Notes under the pieces: generated by a model
Database searches by the model: none
Told to the model about the DNA's origin: nothing
What the model saw: only the letters and a program-made list of their open reading frames with translations
Program-made: the position numbers and the translations under genes
Shown: positions 1 through 7,141 of the stretch, one piece after another
Position numbering within the stretch: position 1 is the first letter of the stretch
How the letters are laid out: every line of letters starts with the position of its first letter
Virus record (IMG/VR): IMGVR_UViG_3300035145_001509
Location: 1 to 23,833 of that record
Origin: a virus
Reading direction: 5' to 3' (one strand)
Length of the DNA stretch: 23,833 nucleotides

Positions 1-1138
1 AGACGCTATTCTGAAGCAACAAGTAATTGCCTTTCTACACAGAATGCGAGCTAATCCGCACCCCGAAGACCTTCTCGGTGTCAAGGAGCAAGCGCTTCAG
101 TTCTGTAAGCGTCAAGCTTTCAAAGAAGCTCTCGTAGAAGCCGTAGAACTAGCAAAGGGCGACAATTTCGAATCAGTCGTAGACTTAATGAAGAACGCTG
201 TCTCTGTAGGGATGGAACAAAGTGTTGGCCACGATTTCTTCGATGATATGGAAGCTCGTTTCCAAAACATCGTTAGGATCACTAGTCCTACTGGGTTGGA
301 AGAATTGGATCAAAAAGATGTCTTGGATGGTGGATTGGGCCAAGGTGAGCTCGGGGTGGTTGTAGCCCCAACGGGTGTGGGTAAGTCCCATTGGCTCGTA
401 GCTATGGGAGCAGAAGCTCTGCGTAGAGGTAAGACAGTGGTTCATTACACTTTCGAGCTTTCCGAAACCCTTACCGGTAAACGTTATGATGCTAACTTAA
501 CTGGTGTTCCTGTCTCCGACCTTATCGAAGAGAAAGAATTAGTCATCAAACACTATGAGGACAATCCAGACTATGGAAGACTCGTTATTAAATACTATCC
601 TTGTAATTCAGCTACGGTCACTACGTTACGTAACCACCTTGAAAAGCTAAAGTTTAGAGGATACATGCCATCGCTTGTGATCGTAGACTATGCGGATGAG
701 ATGCGTTCAACCCGACAATACGAAGCACTGCGACATGAATTGAAATTAGTTTATCAAGAATTACGACAATTTGCTGCAGACATGAGTGTTCCGGTATGGA
801 CAGCGTCACAATCAAATAAGAGTGGTGCAGACTCCGAGATTGTCGGCTTGGAGAACATGGGCGAAGCCTACGGTAAAGCACAAGTGAGTGATTTTGTGGT
901 AGGATTATCACGGAGGCCAGAGGAGAAGGACAAAGGAATTGCGAGACTATTTGTTGCAAAAAACCGAGCCGGACGAGATGGTATCAAAATGTTTATGAAA
1001 ATAGACACCGCAAGAAGCCAATTCTCCGTGATGGATCACGATGAATGGGCAGAACAAGACCCTAAAAACCTTCTGAAAGAAGCGTGGGGCAGAGTTAAAA
1101 AAGTCAGAGAAGAAATGGGAGAATACGATGACGAATAA
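1..1138 (+). CDS. Replicative DNA helicase, DnaB/T4 gp41-like (5' end cut by window edge)
   Basis: An ATP-driven hexameric helicase that unwinds DNA at the phage replication fork. The reading frame is open from base 2 with no stop before the first ATG at 44, and the residues upstream of that ATG (DAILKQQVIAF) look like helicase sequence, so the gene begins outside the window. The RecA-like core shows a Walker A box (APTGVGKS, about nt 365-388), a Walker B box (LVIVDYADE, about nt 674-700), a sensor-like strand with TASQSNKSG (about nt 812-838), and an FVAKNRAGRDG arginine-finger region (about nt 950-982). The N-terminal part resembles the linker of phage gp41-type helicases. No DnaG-type primase domain is visible in the portion present. 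The last 11 nt overlap the start of the reductase gene, which suggests translational coupling of replication and dNTP supply. Confidence 0.93.
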   Translation, partial: DAILKQQVIAFLHRMRANPHPEDLLGVKEQALQFCKRQAFKEALVEAVELAKGDNFESVVDLMKNAVSVGMEQSVGHDFFDDMEARFQNIVRITSPTGLEELDQKDVLDGGLGQGELGVVVAPTGVGKSHWLVAMGAEALRRGKTVVHYTFELSETLTGKRYDANLTGVPVSDLIEEKELVIKHYEDNPDYGRLVIKYYPCNSATVTTLRNHLEKLKFRGYMPSLVIVDYADEMRSTRQYEALRHELKLVYQELRQFAADMSVPVWTASQSNKSGADSEIVGLENMGEAYGKAQVSDFVVGLSRRPEEKDKGIARLFVAKNRAGRDGIKMFMKIDTARSQFSVMDHDEWAEQDPKNLLKEAWGRVKKVREEMGEYDDE

Positions 1139-3629
1139 AACGTTCGAGCAAGAACATGTTAGGGAAGCAACCCTAGAATACTTCGGAGGTGACGAACTTG
1201 CTACATCTGTGTGGATGAACAAGTATGCACTTCGAGACGAGACCGGAGCACTCGTAGAATTGACTCCAGATGATATGCATAAACGATTGGCAGCGGAATT
1301 TGCTAGAGTTGAGCAGAAATACGATAACCCAATGAGTGAAACGGAAATCTATAGTTTGTTTCAAGGTTTTCGATTTATTGTTCCGCAAGGATCACCTATG
1401 TCAGGCATCGGAAATGAACAGCAAATCCAATCGATTTCAAATTGTTTCGTAATTGACGCACCTGAAGACAGCTATGCTGGTATTCTAAAAACAGATCAAG
1501 AACAGGTACAGATTATGAAACGACGAGGTGGCGTAGGTTTTGATGTGTCTACGATTCGACCGAAGGGTATGGCTACTTCTAATGCTGCCAAAACTACCGA
1601 CGGTATCGAAGTCTTTATGGATCGGTTTTCTAACTCCTGTCGTGAGGTTGCACAAGGTGGTCGTAGAGGAGCCCTGATGTTGTCTATCTCGGTTCACCAT
1701 CCGCAGGTCATGGACTTTATTAGGATCAAACGTGATCTAACTCGTGTAACAGGTGCAAACATCTCTGTGCGTATCACAGATGAATTCATGAACGCTGTAA
1801 AGGGTGGCGATTCATACGAACAACGATGGCCAGTCGATTCAAGCAATCCTGAAGTTTCGAACACAGCGGATGCTACAGAAATCTGGAATGCTTTGATTGA
1901 AGGTGCACATGCATCGGCGGAGCCGGGTGTTCTTTTCTGGGATACTGCTACTCGAATGACACCGTCTGACGCATATTCAGATGTAGGCTTTGGTTCTGTC
2001 TCAACGAACCCGTGCGGAGAAATTATCCTTTCGCCATACGATTCATGTCGCCTTATGTTAATGAACCTCACATCCTTCGTTGACAACGCATGGACGGATG
2101 AAGCAAGTTTCAATTGGGGCAAGTTCAGAAACTACTCTCGTAAAGCACAACGATTGATGGATGACATGATCGATCTAGAGATTGAACAAATCGATAAGAT
2201 TCTCGCAAAAATCGACAATGATCCTGAAGCTGAGAAAACTAAATATTACGAGCGAAACTTGTGGAACACTATCCGTGAAGTTGCTTCCAATGGCCGGAGA
2301 ACAGGGCTGGGTGTCACAGGTCTTGGAGATGCTATCGCAATGCTGGGACAACGATATGGCTCAGACGAATCTATCGAGACTGTAGAAGAAATCTACAAGT
2401 GGCTGTCTCTTGCTTCCTACGAGGAGTCTATTCAGCTTGCGAAAGAACGTGGGGCATTTCCAATCTTTGATGCATCCAAAGAAGAAGGTCACGAGTTTCT
2501 CGATAGGGTTCTCGGTTCCCTAACAGAAGAAGTACAAGCTGACTATAGACAGCATGGTAGACGAAACATTGCGAACACAACGACAGCTCCTGCCGGTTCA
2601 GTTTCTTGTCTTACCCAAACTACGTCAGGTATCGAACCTGCCTTCATGTTATACTACAAGCGACGCAAGAAAGTACAAAACGGTGAGAAGGTAATGTTCG
2701 TAGATGATCTTGGTGACGAATGGACAGAGTTTAACGTGTATCATCATGCTTTCAAACAATGGTTAGATAGTGACCATGGAACAACCGCCTCAGTCGATGA
2801 CTTGGATCACGCAGTCGCTTTTAGCCCATATCACGGTGCTACCGCCAATGAAATTGATTGGCGTGCAAAAGTAAAACTACAATCAGTTGCTCAAAAATGG
2901 ATCTGTCATGCGATCTCGAATACCACGAATCTTCCAGCTGACATTGATGTTGAAACCGTGAAAGACATCTACATGCTCGGATGGGAGCTAGGATGTAAAG
3001 GTGTAACCGTATATCGAGATGGAAGTCGTTCAGGAGTTCTTGTATCGACCGATGACACAGGCTCTGATGATACAGACGTCTTCACTGATAGACATGCCCC
3101 TAAGCGCCCTGAGACTCTTGAATGCGACATCATCCACACTGCCGTAAAGTTGGATCAATGGGTAGTTCTCGTGGGCCTCATGAATGGTCGACCATACGAA
3201 ATCCTCGGAGGAAAAGCGGAACAGATCCAAGTCCCAAGGAAGTATAGAAATGGTAAAATTACGAAACGTACGTTTAAAACAGTTCCTTCAAAATATGACC
3301 TCGTTATGGGCGAGGGTGATGAACAGATGGTTATTAAAGATATCGTCTCGGTCTTTGACAATGCAAATTATGCTGGATACACTCGTACTATTTCTTTGGC
3401 TCTTCGTCATGGCGCGCCTGTCCAATATATTGTAGAACAGATGCAAAAAGACAAAGAGGCTGATATGTTCTCATTCTCGAAAGCTATCGCGAGATGTTTG
3501 AAGAAATACATCAAAGATGGCACGGAAGCTTCGGACAAGGTGTGCCCAGATTGTGGCGCAGAAGGTTCGTTGGTATACCAAGAAGGATGTGTTACGTGCG
3601 CATCATGCGGAAATTCAAAATGTAGCTGA
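1128..3629 (+). CDS. nrdJ: Adenosylcobalamin-dependent (class II) ribonucleotide reductase
   Basis: Reduces ribonucleotides to deoxyribonucleotides with a cobalamin-generated thiyl radical, without needing oxygen or a small subunit. The 833-residue protein has first redox Cys106 (SNCFVI), the KRRGGVGFD and AQGGRRGALML segments, and the NPCGE active-site motif with Asn294, radical Cys296 and Glu298. Second redox Cys307 follows at SCRLML. The conserved NTTTAPAGS and TSGIEPAF loop and the GCKGVTVYRDGSR segment come later. Residues of about 665-760 resemble the TSCPD domain found in NrdJ. A cysteine-rich tail (CPDC, CVTCASC, NSKCS) would carry the shuttle cysteines or bind zinc. Length fits class II enzymes. 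No NrdB-like gene is present, which supports class II. The start overlaps the helicase by 11 nt, and a terminator follows. Confidence 0.95.
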   Translation: MTNKTFEQEHVREATLEYFGGDELATSVWMNKYALRDETGALVELTPDDMHKRLAAEFARVEQKYDNPMSETEIYSLFQGFRFIVPQGSPMSGIGNEQQIQSISNCFVIDAPEDSYAGILKTDQEQVQIMKRRGGVGFDVSTIRPKGMATSNAAKTTDGIEVFMDRFSNSCREVAQGGRRGALMLSISVHHPQVMDFIRIKRDLTRVTGANISVRITDEFMNAVKGGDSYEQRWPVDSSNPEVSNTADATEIWNALIEGAHASAEPGVLFWDTATRMTPSDAYSDVGFGSVSTNPCGEIILSPYDSCRLMLMNLTSFVDNAWTDEASFNWGKFRNYSRKAQRLMDDMIDLEIEQIDKILAKIDNDPEAEKTKYYERNLWNTIREVASNGRRTGLGVTGLGDAIAMLGQRYGSDESIETVEEIYKWLSLASYEESIQLAKERGAFPIFDASKEEGHEFLDRVLGSLTEEVQADYRQHGRRNIANTTTAPAGSVSCLTQTTSGIEPAFMLYYKRRKKVQNGEKVMFVDDLGDEWTEFNVYHHAFKQWLDSDHGTTASVDDLDHAVAFSPYHGATANEIDWRAKVKLQSVAQKWICHAISNTTNLPADIDVETVKDIYMLGWELGCKGVTVYRDGSRSGVLVSTDDTGSDDTDVFTDRHAPKRPETLECDIIHTAVKLDQWVVLVGLMNGRPYEILGGKAEQIQVPRKYRNGKITKRTFKTVPSKYDLVMGEGDEQMVIKDIVSVFDNANYAGYTRTISLALRHGAPVQYIVEQMQKDKEADMFSFSKAIARCLKKYIKDGTEASDKVCPDCGAEGSLVYQEGCVTCASCGNSKCS

Positions 3630-3645
3630 AGCCTCCCACTTCAGC
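3625..3645 (+). other. Hairpin spanning the nrdJ stop codon
   Basis: GCTGAAG (3625-3631) and CTTCAGC (3639-3645) form a perfect 7-bp stem with a 7-nt loop. The TGA stop of the reductase lies inside the left arm. There is no U-run after it, so it is not itself a terminator. It sits 9 nt before one and may stabilise the 3' end of the transcript. Formation in vivo is inferred. Confidence 0.5.
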
Positions 3646-3654
3646 TCTGACGTT

Positions 3655-3685
3655 AAGGTCGGCCCTTTTGGGCTGGCCTTTTTAT
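3655..3685 (+). terminator. Rho-independent terminator after nrdJ
   Basis: AAGGTCGGCCC (3655-3665) pairs with GGGCTGGCCTT (3670-3680) as an 11-bp stem containing two G-U wobbles, with a TTTT loop. It is followed directly by TTTATTTG, which with the end of the arm makes a run of five T. It closes the helicase-nrdJ transcription unit and insulates it from the promoter that follows. Confidence 0.85.
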
Positions 3686-3706
3686 TTGTCAAAAACTATG
3701 CACACT

Positions 3707-3748
3707 GGTACAAAATGAGCTCAAGCGAGGATACATTACACTTGTAAT
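3707..3748 (+). promoter_or_regulatory. Repeated phage promoter/operator, site A
   Basis: GGTACA (3707-3712), 19 nt, TACATT (3732-3737), then the perfect inverted repeat ATTACA-CT-TGTAAT (3735-3748). It shares box sequences and exact spacing with sites at 4099, 4940, 15313 and 20812. If TACATT acts as a -10, transcription starts near 3744, giving a leader of about 29 nt before the ATG at 3773. The inverted repeat would then overlap the -10 and start point, as an operator would. Function is inferred from recurrence and position. Confidence 0.7.
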
Positions 3749-3772
3749 AATCACACATCACAGGAGAATCAA

Positions 3773-4084
3773 ATGACTGATAACCAACGTTTCAAGGCCT
3801 TCCAGCAAAAAATCCGCAAAATGCGTTTTGGCCACCACGTAGAGATCCCGTTCCCGACAAAAGTCGTAGTTCACGTATGGACGGATAAATCAGATGCAAA
3901 ATCCCGCAAGCAAATCGAGTTCACGATGCAAGCGGGTATGAAGGCAGTCGATGCTGGCACGATGGCTGATTCGCTCACCAAGATGCAGTTCGGAATGACC
4001 CGGACAGAAATGGAATACTCTGCAACGCACTGCTCGCAGATTGACATCATGTGCGCATCAACCGGAAAGAAACTTAAAGTCTAA
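3773..4084 (+). CDS. Small orphan protein, 103 aa
   Basis: I do not recognise a family. It follows promoter site A and a clear AGGAG ribosome site, and has its own downstream promoter before the next gene, so it is probably a single-gene unit. The N-terminal half is strongly basic (KIRKMRFGHH, KSRKQ). A predicted beta segment (KVVVHVWTD, about residues 33-41) precedes an alanine/methionine-rich helical part with several Met and two Cys (THCSQIDIMC). No signal peptide or membrane segment is seen. Position and promoter suggest an accessory gene expressed together with other small proteins, such as a host-takeover factor, but nothing in the sequence shows a function. Confidence 0.75.
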   Translation: MTDNQRFKAFQQKIRKMRFGHHVEIPFPTKVVVHVWTDKSDAKSRKQIEFTMQAGMKAVDAGTMADSLTKMQFGMTRTEMEYSATHCSQIDIMCASTGKKLKV

Positions 4085-4098
4085 AAACAATACAGGTC

Positions 4099-4140
4099 TG
4101 GACAAAACCATCAGTGGCCTGGATACATTACACTTGTAAC
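4099..4140 (+). promoter_or_regulatory. Repeated phage promoter/operator, site B
   Basis: TGGACA (4099-4104), exactly 19 nt, TACATT (4124-4129), then TTACA-CT-TGTAA (4128-4139). It lies between the stop at 4084 and the ATG at 4169. It shares the GGACAAAACCA box with site C and the GGATACATTACACTTGTAA block with sites A and C (A has G-A-G-G-A before TACATT, B and C have T-G-G-A). Confidence 0.72.
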
Positions 4141-4168
4141 AAACATCACACACTCAAAAGGAGAATAC

Positions 4169-4363
4169 ATGATTATCAATGCGAAAAACATCAAAAATTA
4201 CATTGGCAAAGAAGTTTACTTGACTGACGATACTGGTCGTTATCTTGGCCTGTTCACCCTATTGGGATGGCAAGCTAAGGAAAAAGACCTTGTCGCACTT
4301 GTTGATAAACTCGACGACGTCGTTATTCAAGGTAAAATCCAAAATCTTGTATATTGGGGCTAA
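4169..4363 (+). CDS. Small orphan protein, 64 aa
   Basis: Follows site B and an AAGGAGA ribosome site 6 nt before the ATG. The 64 residues look like a compact beta-rich fold: short strands such as KEVYLTD, YLGLFTLLGW and DLVALVDKL, ending VYWG. No cysteine, transmembrane stretch or known motif is seen. I cannot assign a family. The following gene begins about 60 nt downstream without the repeated promoter, so the two may be co-transcribed. Confidence 0.72.
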   Translation: MIINAKNIKNYIGKEVYLTDDTGRYLGLFTLLGWQAKEKDLVALVDKLDDVVIQGKIQNLVYWG

Positions 4364-4425
4364 GATATAGCTCTTCAACACAAATCAAATTATTCTGAAA
4401 CAAACATCACACTAAAGGAGTCAAT

Positions 4426-4641
4426 ATGACACAAGAATATACCAACGCAAAAAACACCCTTGTAACTATCAAGCGATATATCTACGGAGAAGCCAAAGCT
4501 GGTCGCACTGTTTCTGACCAAATGGAAGCCGCATTGATCGTACAAGCACATGCTTGCTATAAGGCAATGGGAGTTAAAAATCCAGGCGCTTCAGCAATTT
4601 CCTACGTATCTTCCACTGTTCAAAACTCAAAACGTCGCTGA
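4426..4641 (+). CDS. Small orphan protein, 71 aa
   Basis: Strong ribosome site AAAGGAG 7 nt before the ATG. The protein looks all-helical and basic, with an Ala/Lys-rich middle (QMEAALIVQAHACYKAMG) and a polar C-terminus ending NSKRR. No known family is recognised. Only 8 nt separate its stop from the next start, so the two are probably translated from one message that begins at site B upstream; the 62-nt gap before it holds no TACATTAC element. Confidence 0.7.
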   Translation: MTQEYTNAKNTLVTIKRYIYGEAKAGRTVSDQMEAALIVQAHACYKAMGVKNPGASAISYVSSTVQNSKRR

Positions 4642-4649
4642 GAGGGAAT

Positions 4650-4922
4650 ATGACCGGATTTCTACTGATGCAATTGATCGACTACGAAGGAGCTCATGTT
4701 CTTGGGCTCTTCTCGGAATTGTCTGACATCGAAGAATTTCTCAAGGAACACCGAGTCTTTAGCGAGCAAGTCGTGGATTTGCAAATGGGTCAACCGATCC
4801 AGTTTCATCCGGACGAACACTTGGCTAATAAATGGAATGCTCCACGTGGCACTACAGCTTGCTGGAAAGTCCACGGTACGCTGGACTGTACTTTCGTCGT
4901 CTATTCGTTTGCATTATCTTAA
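4650..4922 (+). CDS. Small orphan protein, 90 aa
   Basis: Starts 8 nt after the previous stop with a GAGGGA ribosome site. It begins with a hydrophobic strand (TGFLLMQLIDYEG), then an acidic helix (SELSDIEEFLKEHR), and ends hydrophobic (CTFVVYSFALS). Three segments could form a small alpha/beta fold. There is no catalytic motif or membrane helix long enough to call. A longer ORF in another frame overlaps it and runs past the next promoter; I regard that as a shadow because it lacks a ribosome site. Confidence 0.65.
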   Translation: MTGFLLMQLIDYEGAHVLGLFSELSDIEEFLKEHRVFSEQVVDLQMGQPIQFHPDEHLANKWNAPRGTTACWKVHGTLDCTFVVYSFALS

Positions 4923-4939
4923 CAAGAACAGTGCAGATA

Positions 4940-4980
4940 TGGACAAAACCAAAGCCTCAGTGGATACATTACACTTGTAA
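4940..4980 (+). promoter_or_regulatory. Repeated phage promoter/operator, site C
   Basis: TGGACA (4940-4945), exactly 19 nt, TACATT (4965-4970), then TTACA-CT-TGTAA (4969-4980). It starts 18 nt after the stop at 4922 and precedes the ATG at 5003. It is almost identical to site B in both boxes, while the 19-nt spacer differs in sequence, which points to selection on the boxes and their distance. Confidence 0.72.
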
Positions 4981-5002
4981 CAATCATCACACAGGAGTCT
5001 TC

Positions 5003-5173
5003 ATGACAGAATACAGAGTTTTTTACACGTTGATCCGCAAAGACGGATCCCGCAACGAGTGTGAGCATGTAGTGAATGCCGCATCCACCGCAGAGGCAAA
5101 GGAAGCAGTTATTTCTATGTGCCATCAACAAGGGGTACAAGCCCGTAACATTCAAGCTATCGACAATGCCTAA
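5003..5173 (+). CDS. Small orphan protein, 56 aa
   Basis: The start at 5003 is chosen because AGGAG lies 8 nt upstream and promoter site C lies just before it; the frame stays open further upstream but would run through the promoter. The protein has a beta strand (EYRVFYTLIRKDG), then a helix rich in Ala and Glu (STAEAKEAVISMC), then a strand with VQARNIQAI. This strand-helix-strand pattern resembles small phage proteins with a ferredoxin-like half, but I cannot name a family. The next gene starts 9 nt later, so this is the first gene of a short operon of three (5003-5631). Confidence 0.7.
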   Translation: MTEYRVFYTLIRKDGSRNECEHVVNAASTAEAKEAVISMCHQQGVQARNIQAIDNA

Positions 5174-5182
5174 GGAGTCATC

Positions 5183-5398
5183 ATGAAAAGTCCATTTATC
5201 ACTCTCAGAAAGACAAGAAACGGTAGAACCGTCAGCATCAATATCAACAACATCTGCCACGTAGAAGACCAAACATATTCGGACAGCCAAGGTAGATGCA
5301 CATATATCTCACTAAATAGCCCAGGTGTCACTACGATTCACGTGAGAGAAAATTATGAATACGTCATGTCACTAATCAACGAATACTACGGACAATAA
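5183..5398 (+). CDS. Small orphan protein, 71 aa, FlbD/LytTR-like strand pattern
   Basis: AAGGAG lies upstream, overlapping the previous stop region. The sequence alternates strands: FITLRKTRNGR, VSININNICHVED, CTYISLNSPG, TTIHVRE, then a helix (YEYVMSLINEYY). This layout (a short beta sheet with an ITLxxG start and an hVxE/Exxxxvxxli end) resembles small FlbD-type or LytTR-like phage proteins; that is a weak similarity and not a functional call. It sits in a three-gene set with tight spacing on both sides (9 and 11 nt). Confidence 0.68.
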   Translation: MKSPFITLRKTRNGRTVSININNICHVEDQTYSDSQGRCTYISLNSPGVTTIHVRENYEYVMSLINEYYGQ

Positions 5399-5409
5399 AG
5401 GAGAAAATT

Positions 5410-5631
5410 ATGGGAAAATTCAGTGCACAGCTAAAAATGCTCAAACAAAAGATGGATCGAGAGTCTCGTCTTAATAACAATCGAGAGAACCAATATACAG
5501 TGGTCGCCACCAACGAAGAAGGCATCGAACGTACCTTTCGTACACAAGGAACTCGAACTTTTATACAAAACTATATGGACGAACTCCGCGAGAAAGGGTT
5601 CACCAATGTCGCAATCATCGCTGAATACTGA
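5410..5631 (+). CDS. Small orphan protein, 73 aa
   Basis: AAGGAG lies 8 nt before the ATG, 11 nt after the previous gene. The N-terminal 25 residues form a basic amphipathic helix (AQLKMLKQKMDRESR), followed by a beta part (YTVVATNEEG, ERTFRTQ) and a helix-strand end (YMDELREKGFTNVAIIAEY). It could bind nucleic acid or a partner protein through the basic helix, but no known family is recognised. It is the last of the seven small genes; a new promoter region begins at its stop codon. Confidence 0.68.
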   Translation: MGKFSAQLKMLKQKMDRESRLNNNRENQYTVVATNEEGIERTFRTQGTRTFIQNYMDELREKGFTNVAIIAEY

Positions 5632-5634
5632 GCT

Positions 5635-5669
5635 TGTACTCAGCGTCAACACACAATACTATTATAATA
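5635..5669 (+). promoter_or_regulatory. Candidate promoter of clpP, variant of the repeated element
   Basis: TGTACT (5635-5640), 19 nt, then TATTAT (5660-5665) inside the palindrome TATTATAATA (5660-5669). The spacing and the presence of an inverted repeat at the second box match the five TACATTAC sites, but the box sequences differ. TATAAT (5663-5668) could also serve as a -10 with another upstream contact. The leader to the ATG at 5703 would be about 30 nt. Confidence 0.45.
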
Positions 5670-5702
5670 CAACACTCAATACCACAGATCCAAGGAGATC
5701 AA

Positions 5703-6305
5703 ATGCAATATAATCTAACCAACCACGACAATATCAAAGAAGTCGAATTCAAGTTTCCGCCTGTAGTCATTACAGTTAACGAGTTTAACGAGGATGCAGC
5801 TAAGAAGTTCTGTTCAGAAATCGCTCGAGCTCAAAATACTGGCCAGACTATTATTCCGGTTGTTATCGACTCTTACGGTGGACAAGTATACTCGTTGCTT
5901 CGTATGATCGATGCAATCAATTCCTCGAAAGTTCCCGTAGCAACTATTGTCGAGGGTAAAGCTATGTCTTGTGGCGTGGTTCTCGCTACTTGTGGAGCAG
6001 AAGGCCATCGATATATCGGCCCTAACGCTACTCTCATGGTGCACGATGTTAGTTCAGGTAGCTTTGGTAAGAACTCAGAAATCCAAGCAAGTGCGGAAGA
6101 AACAAATCGATTGAACGACAAAATCTATAAGATCATGTCTGATAACACGGGCAACTCAGTGAAATGGTTCCACAAGAAGATTATGGAACGAGGTCGTGCG
6201 GATTGGTTCTTGGAGCCAGAGGAAGCTATCGAATTGGGCTTCTCAGATCATGTGAAAGTTCCAACCCTCAATATCAACGTGTCTCTCGACTATAACTTCG
6301 GCTAA
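5703..6305 (+). CDS. clpP: ClpP-like serine protease
   Basis: A self-compartmentalising serine peptidase that normally forms a double-heptamer ring and degrades substrates delivered by ClpX or ClpA. The start at 5703 follows AAGGAG with 8-nt spacing; an upstream in-frame ATG lacks this. The 200-residue protein carries a complete catalytic triad: Ser89 (GKAMSCG), His114 (LMVHD), 25 residues later as in E. coli ClpP (97 and 122), and Asp167 (RADWFL). IDSYGGQV matches the oxyanion-loop region. Two cysteines beside Ser89 and in ATCGAE are unusual. No prohead-protease-type context (portal, scaffold) is in the window, so use as a proteolysis subunit is likelier than as maturation protease, although ClpP-fold proteases do mature some capsids. 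No Clp ATPase is present here; ClpS is at 13834. Confidence 0.9.
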   Translation: MQYNLTNHDNIKEVEFKFPPVVITVNEFNEDAAKKFCSEIARAQNTGQTIIPVVIDSYGGQVYSLLRMIDAINSSKVPVATIVEGKAMSCGVVLATCGAEGHRYIGPNATLMVHDVSSGSFGKNSEIQASAEETNRLNDKIYKIMSDNTGNSVKWFHKKIMERGRADWFLEPEEAIELGFSDHVKVPTLNINVSLDYNFG

Positions 6306-6338
6306 ACAAAAATACTTCGAGGGTTTCGATAACAACGA

Positions 6339-6363
6339 TATAATTACTTCTACTTAAGTAGAA
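6339..6363 (+). promoter_or_regulatory. -10 element with 16-bp palindrome upstream of Dps-like gene
   Basis: TATAAT (6339-6344) is followed 3 nt later by TTCTACTTAAGTAGAA (6348-6363), a perfect 16-bp palindrome lying where transcription would start. No good -35 is seen 16-19 nt upstream, which hints at activator dependence or an extended -10. The palindrome ends 5 nt before the AGGAG ribosome site of the gene at 6378. It fits a dimeric repressor or activator site, or an mRNA hairpin close to the ribosome site. Confidence 0.5.
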
Positions 6364-6377
6364 TATCAGGAGTAGTT

Positions 6378-6836
6378 ATGTTAATCGAAACCTTTCGGGA
6401 TTGGATTGGTTATCACAAGGCCTTGGAGCTTTGGTTCCACAATGCACATCACAGCGTAAGAGGCGGAAGTTTTGCTGGAGATCATGCAATTCTATATGAT
6501 AACTTGTATACCGTTGTCTTTGGTGACTCTTTTGATGGCGTAGTAGAACGTGGCATTGGTTTAACTGATGACCAATCACTGGCAGACGCTGTAGAATACG
6601 CTATCAACGCACATAATAGGCTTAAGGGTTGGCCTACTCCATCTTCGCTCTCCGCAGAACAATTAGCTGCTGAGGGTGTTACTCGTATCACGGAGTACTT
6701 AGATTTCCTACAGTGGATGAGAGAAAGCCTAGAGTTTACCGGAGAGTTGACCCTAGGCCTTGACGATATGATCGCTGGAATGTGTGACGTGCTAGAGACT
6801 GAAACGTACAAATTAAAACAAAGATCGGCCCTATAA
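6378..6836 (+). CDS. Dps/ferritin-like protein
   Basis: Dps proteins form 12-mers that oxidise and store iron and shield DNA from peroxide damage. The family call rests on spaced ferroxidase residues: His24 and His36, 12 apart exactly as in E. coli Dps (His51, His63), within HHSVRGGSFAGDH, and Asp53-Glu57-Arg58 (FDGVVER), 4 apart as in Dps (Asp78, Glu82). The gap between the second His and the Asp is 17 rather than 15, so two residues are inserted. The remaining helices (DAVEYAINAH, ITEYLDFLQWMRE, DMIAGMCDVLETETYKLKQR) fit a ferritin-like bundle, and 152 aa is normal for Dps. It follows clpP with its own promoter-like element and may be co-transcribed with the tagged genes after it. Confidence 0.72.
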   Translation: MLIETFRDWIGYHKALELWFHNAHHSVRGGSFAGDHAILYDNLYTVVFGDSFDGVVERGIGLTDDQSLADAVEYAINAHNRLKGWPTPSSLSAEQLAAEGVTRITEYLDFLQWMRESLEFTGELTLGLDDMIAGMCDVLETETYKLKQRSAL

Positions 6837-6846
6837 GGAGCGAACA

Positions 6847-7140
6847 ATGCGTCTTACCGAATCCCAATTAAAAAGAATAATCAGGCAAACGATACGAGAA
6901 GGCCGTCCATTTTACAGAAACCCATTCGGAAGGTTTCGTTCTTTGGAGAATTTTCTCATGACCGTTATCTATCCTTGCTTTGAAATGGGCTACAATGCTG
7001 ACTATTGTTATTCCCATAGCTTGGGTGCGGAAGAGATGCAGATCATGAGAGCTAATATCAACGAAATCCATGGGCTTTTCGGAGACCCAGAATTTGAAAA
7101 TTATGCAACCGCAATTGCGGAACTTTGCTTAGGAGAATAA
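6847..7140 (+). CDS. Small protein with basic N-terminal tag (possible packaged virion protein), 97 aa
   Basis: AAGGAG precedes the ATG, 10 nt after the Dps-like stop. The first 19 residues (MRLTESQLKRIIRQTIREG) form a basic amphipathic helix ending in IRE-G, and nearly match the N-terminus of the next gene. Such openings are frequent in marine and jumbo phage proteins as I recall. The IRE site fits the (L/I)-x-E rule of T4-type prohead proteases, so it may be a cleaved capsid-targeting sequence; this is a hypothesis. The remainder (residues 20-97) is helical with aromatic and Cys residues (YPCFEMGYNADYCY) and has no family I recognise. Confidence 0.72.
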   Translation: MRLTESQLKRIIRQTIREGRPFYRNPFGRFRSLENFLMTVIYPCFEMGYNADYCYSHSLGAEEMQIMRANINEIHGLFGDPEFENYATAIAELCLGE

Positions 7141-7141
7141 T

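Noticed and set aside
4696-4980. 94-codon + strand ORF overlapping the 90-aa gene and promoter site C
   Set aside because: No ribosome site, runs through the promoter element, Ser/Thr-rich composition of an out-of-frame reading.
5703-6305. ClpP homologue as capsid maturation protease
   Set aside because: No portal, scaffold or major capsid gene lies nearby, and a ClpS is present in the genome; kept only as an alternative.
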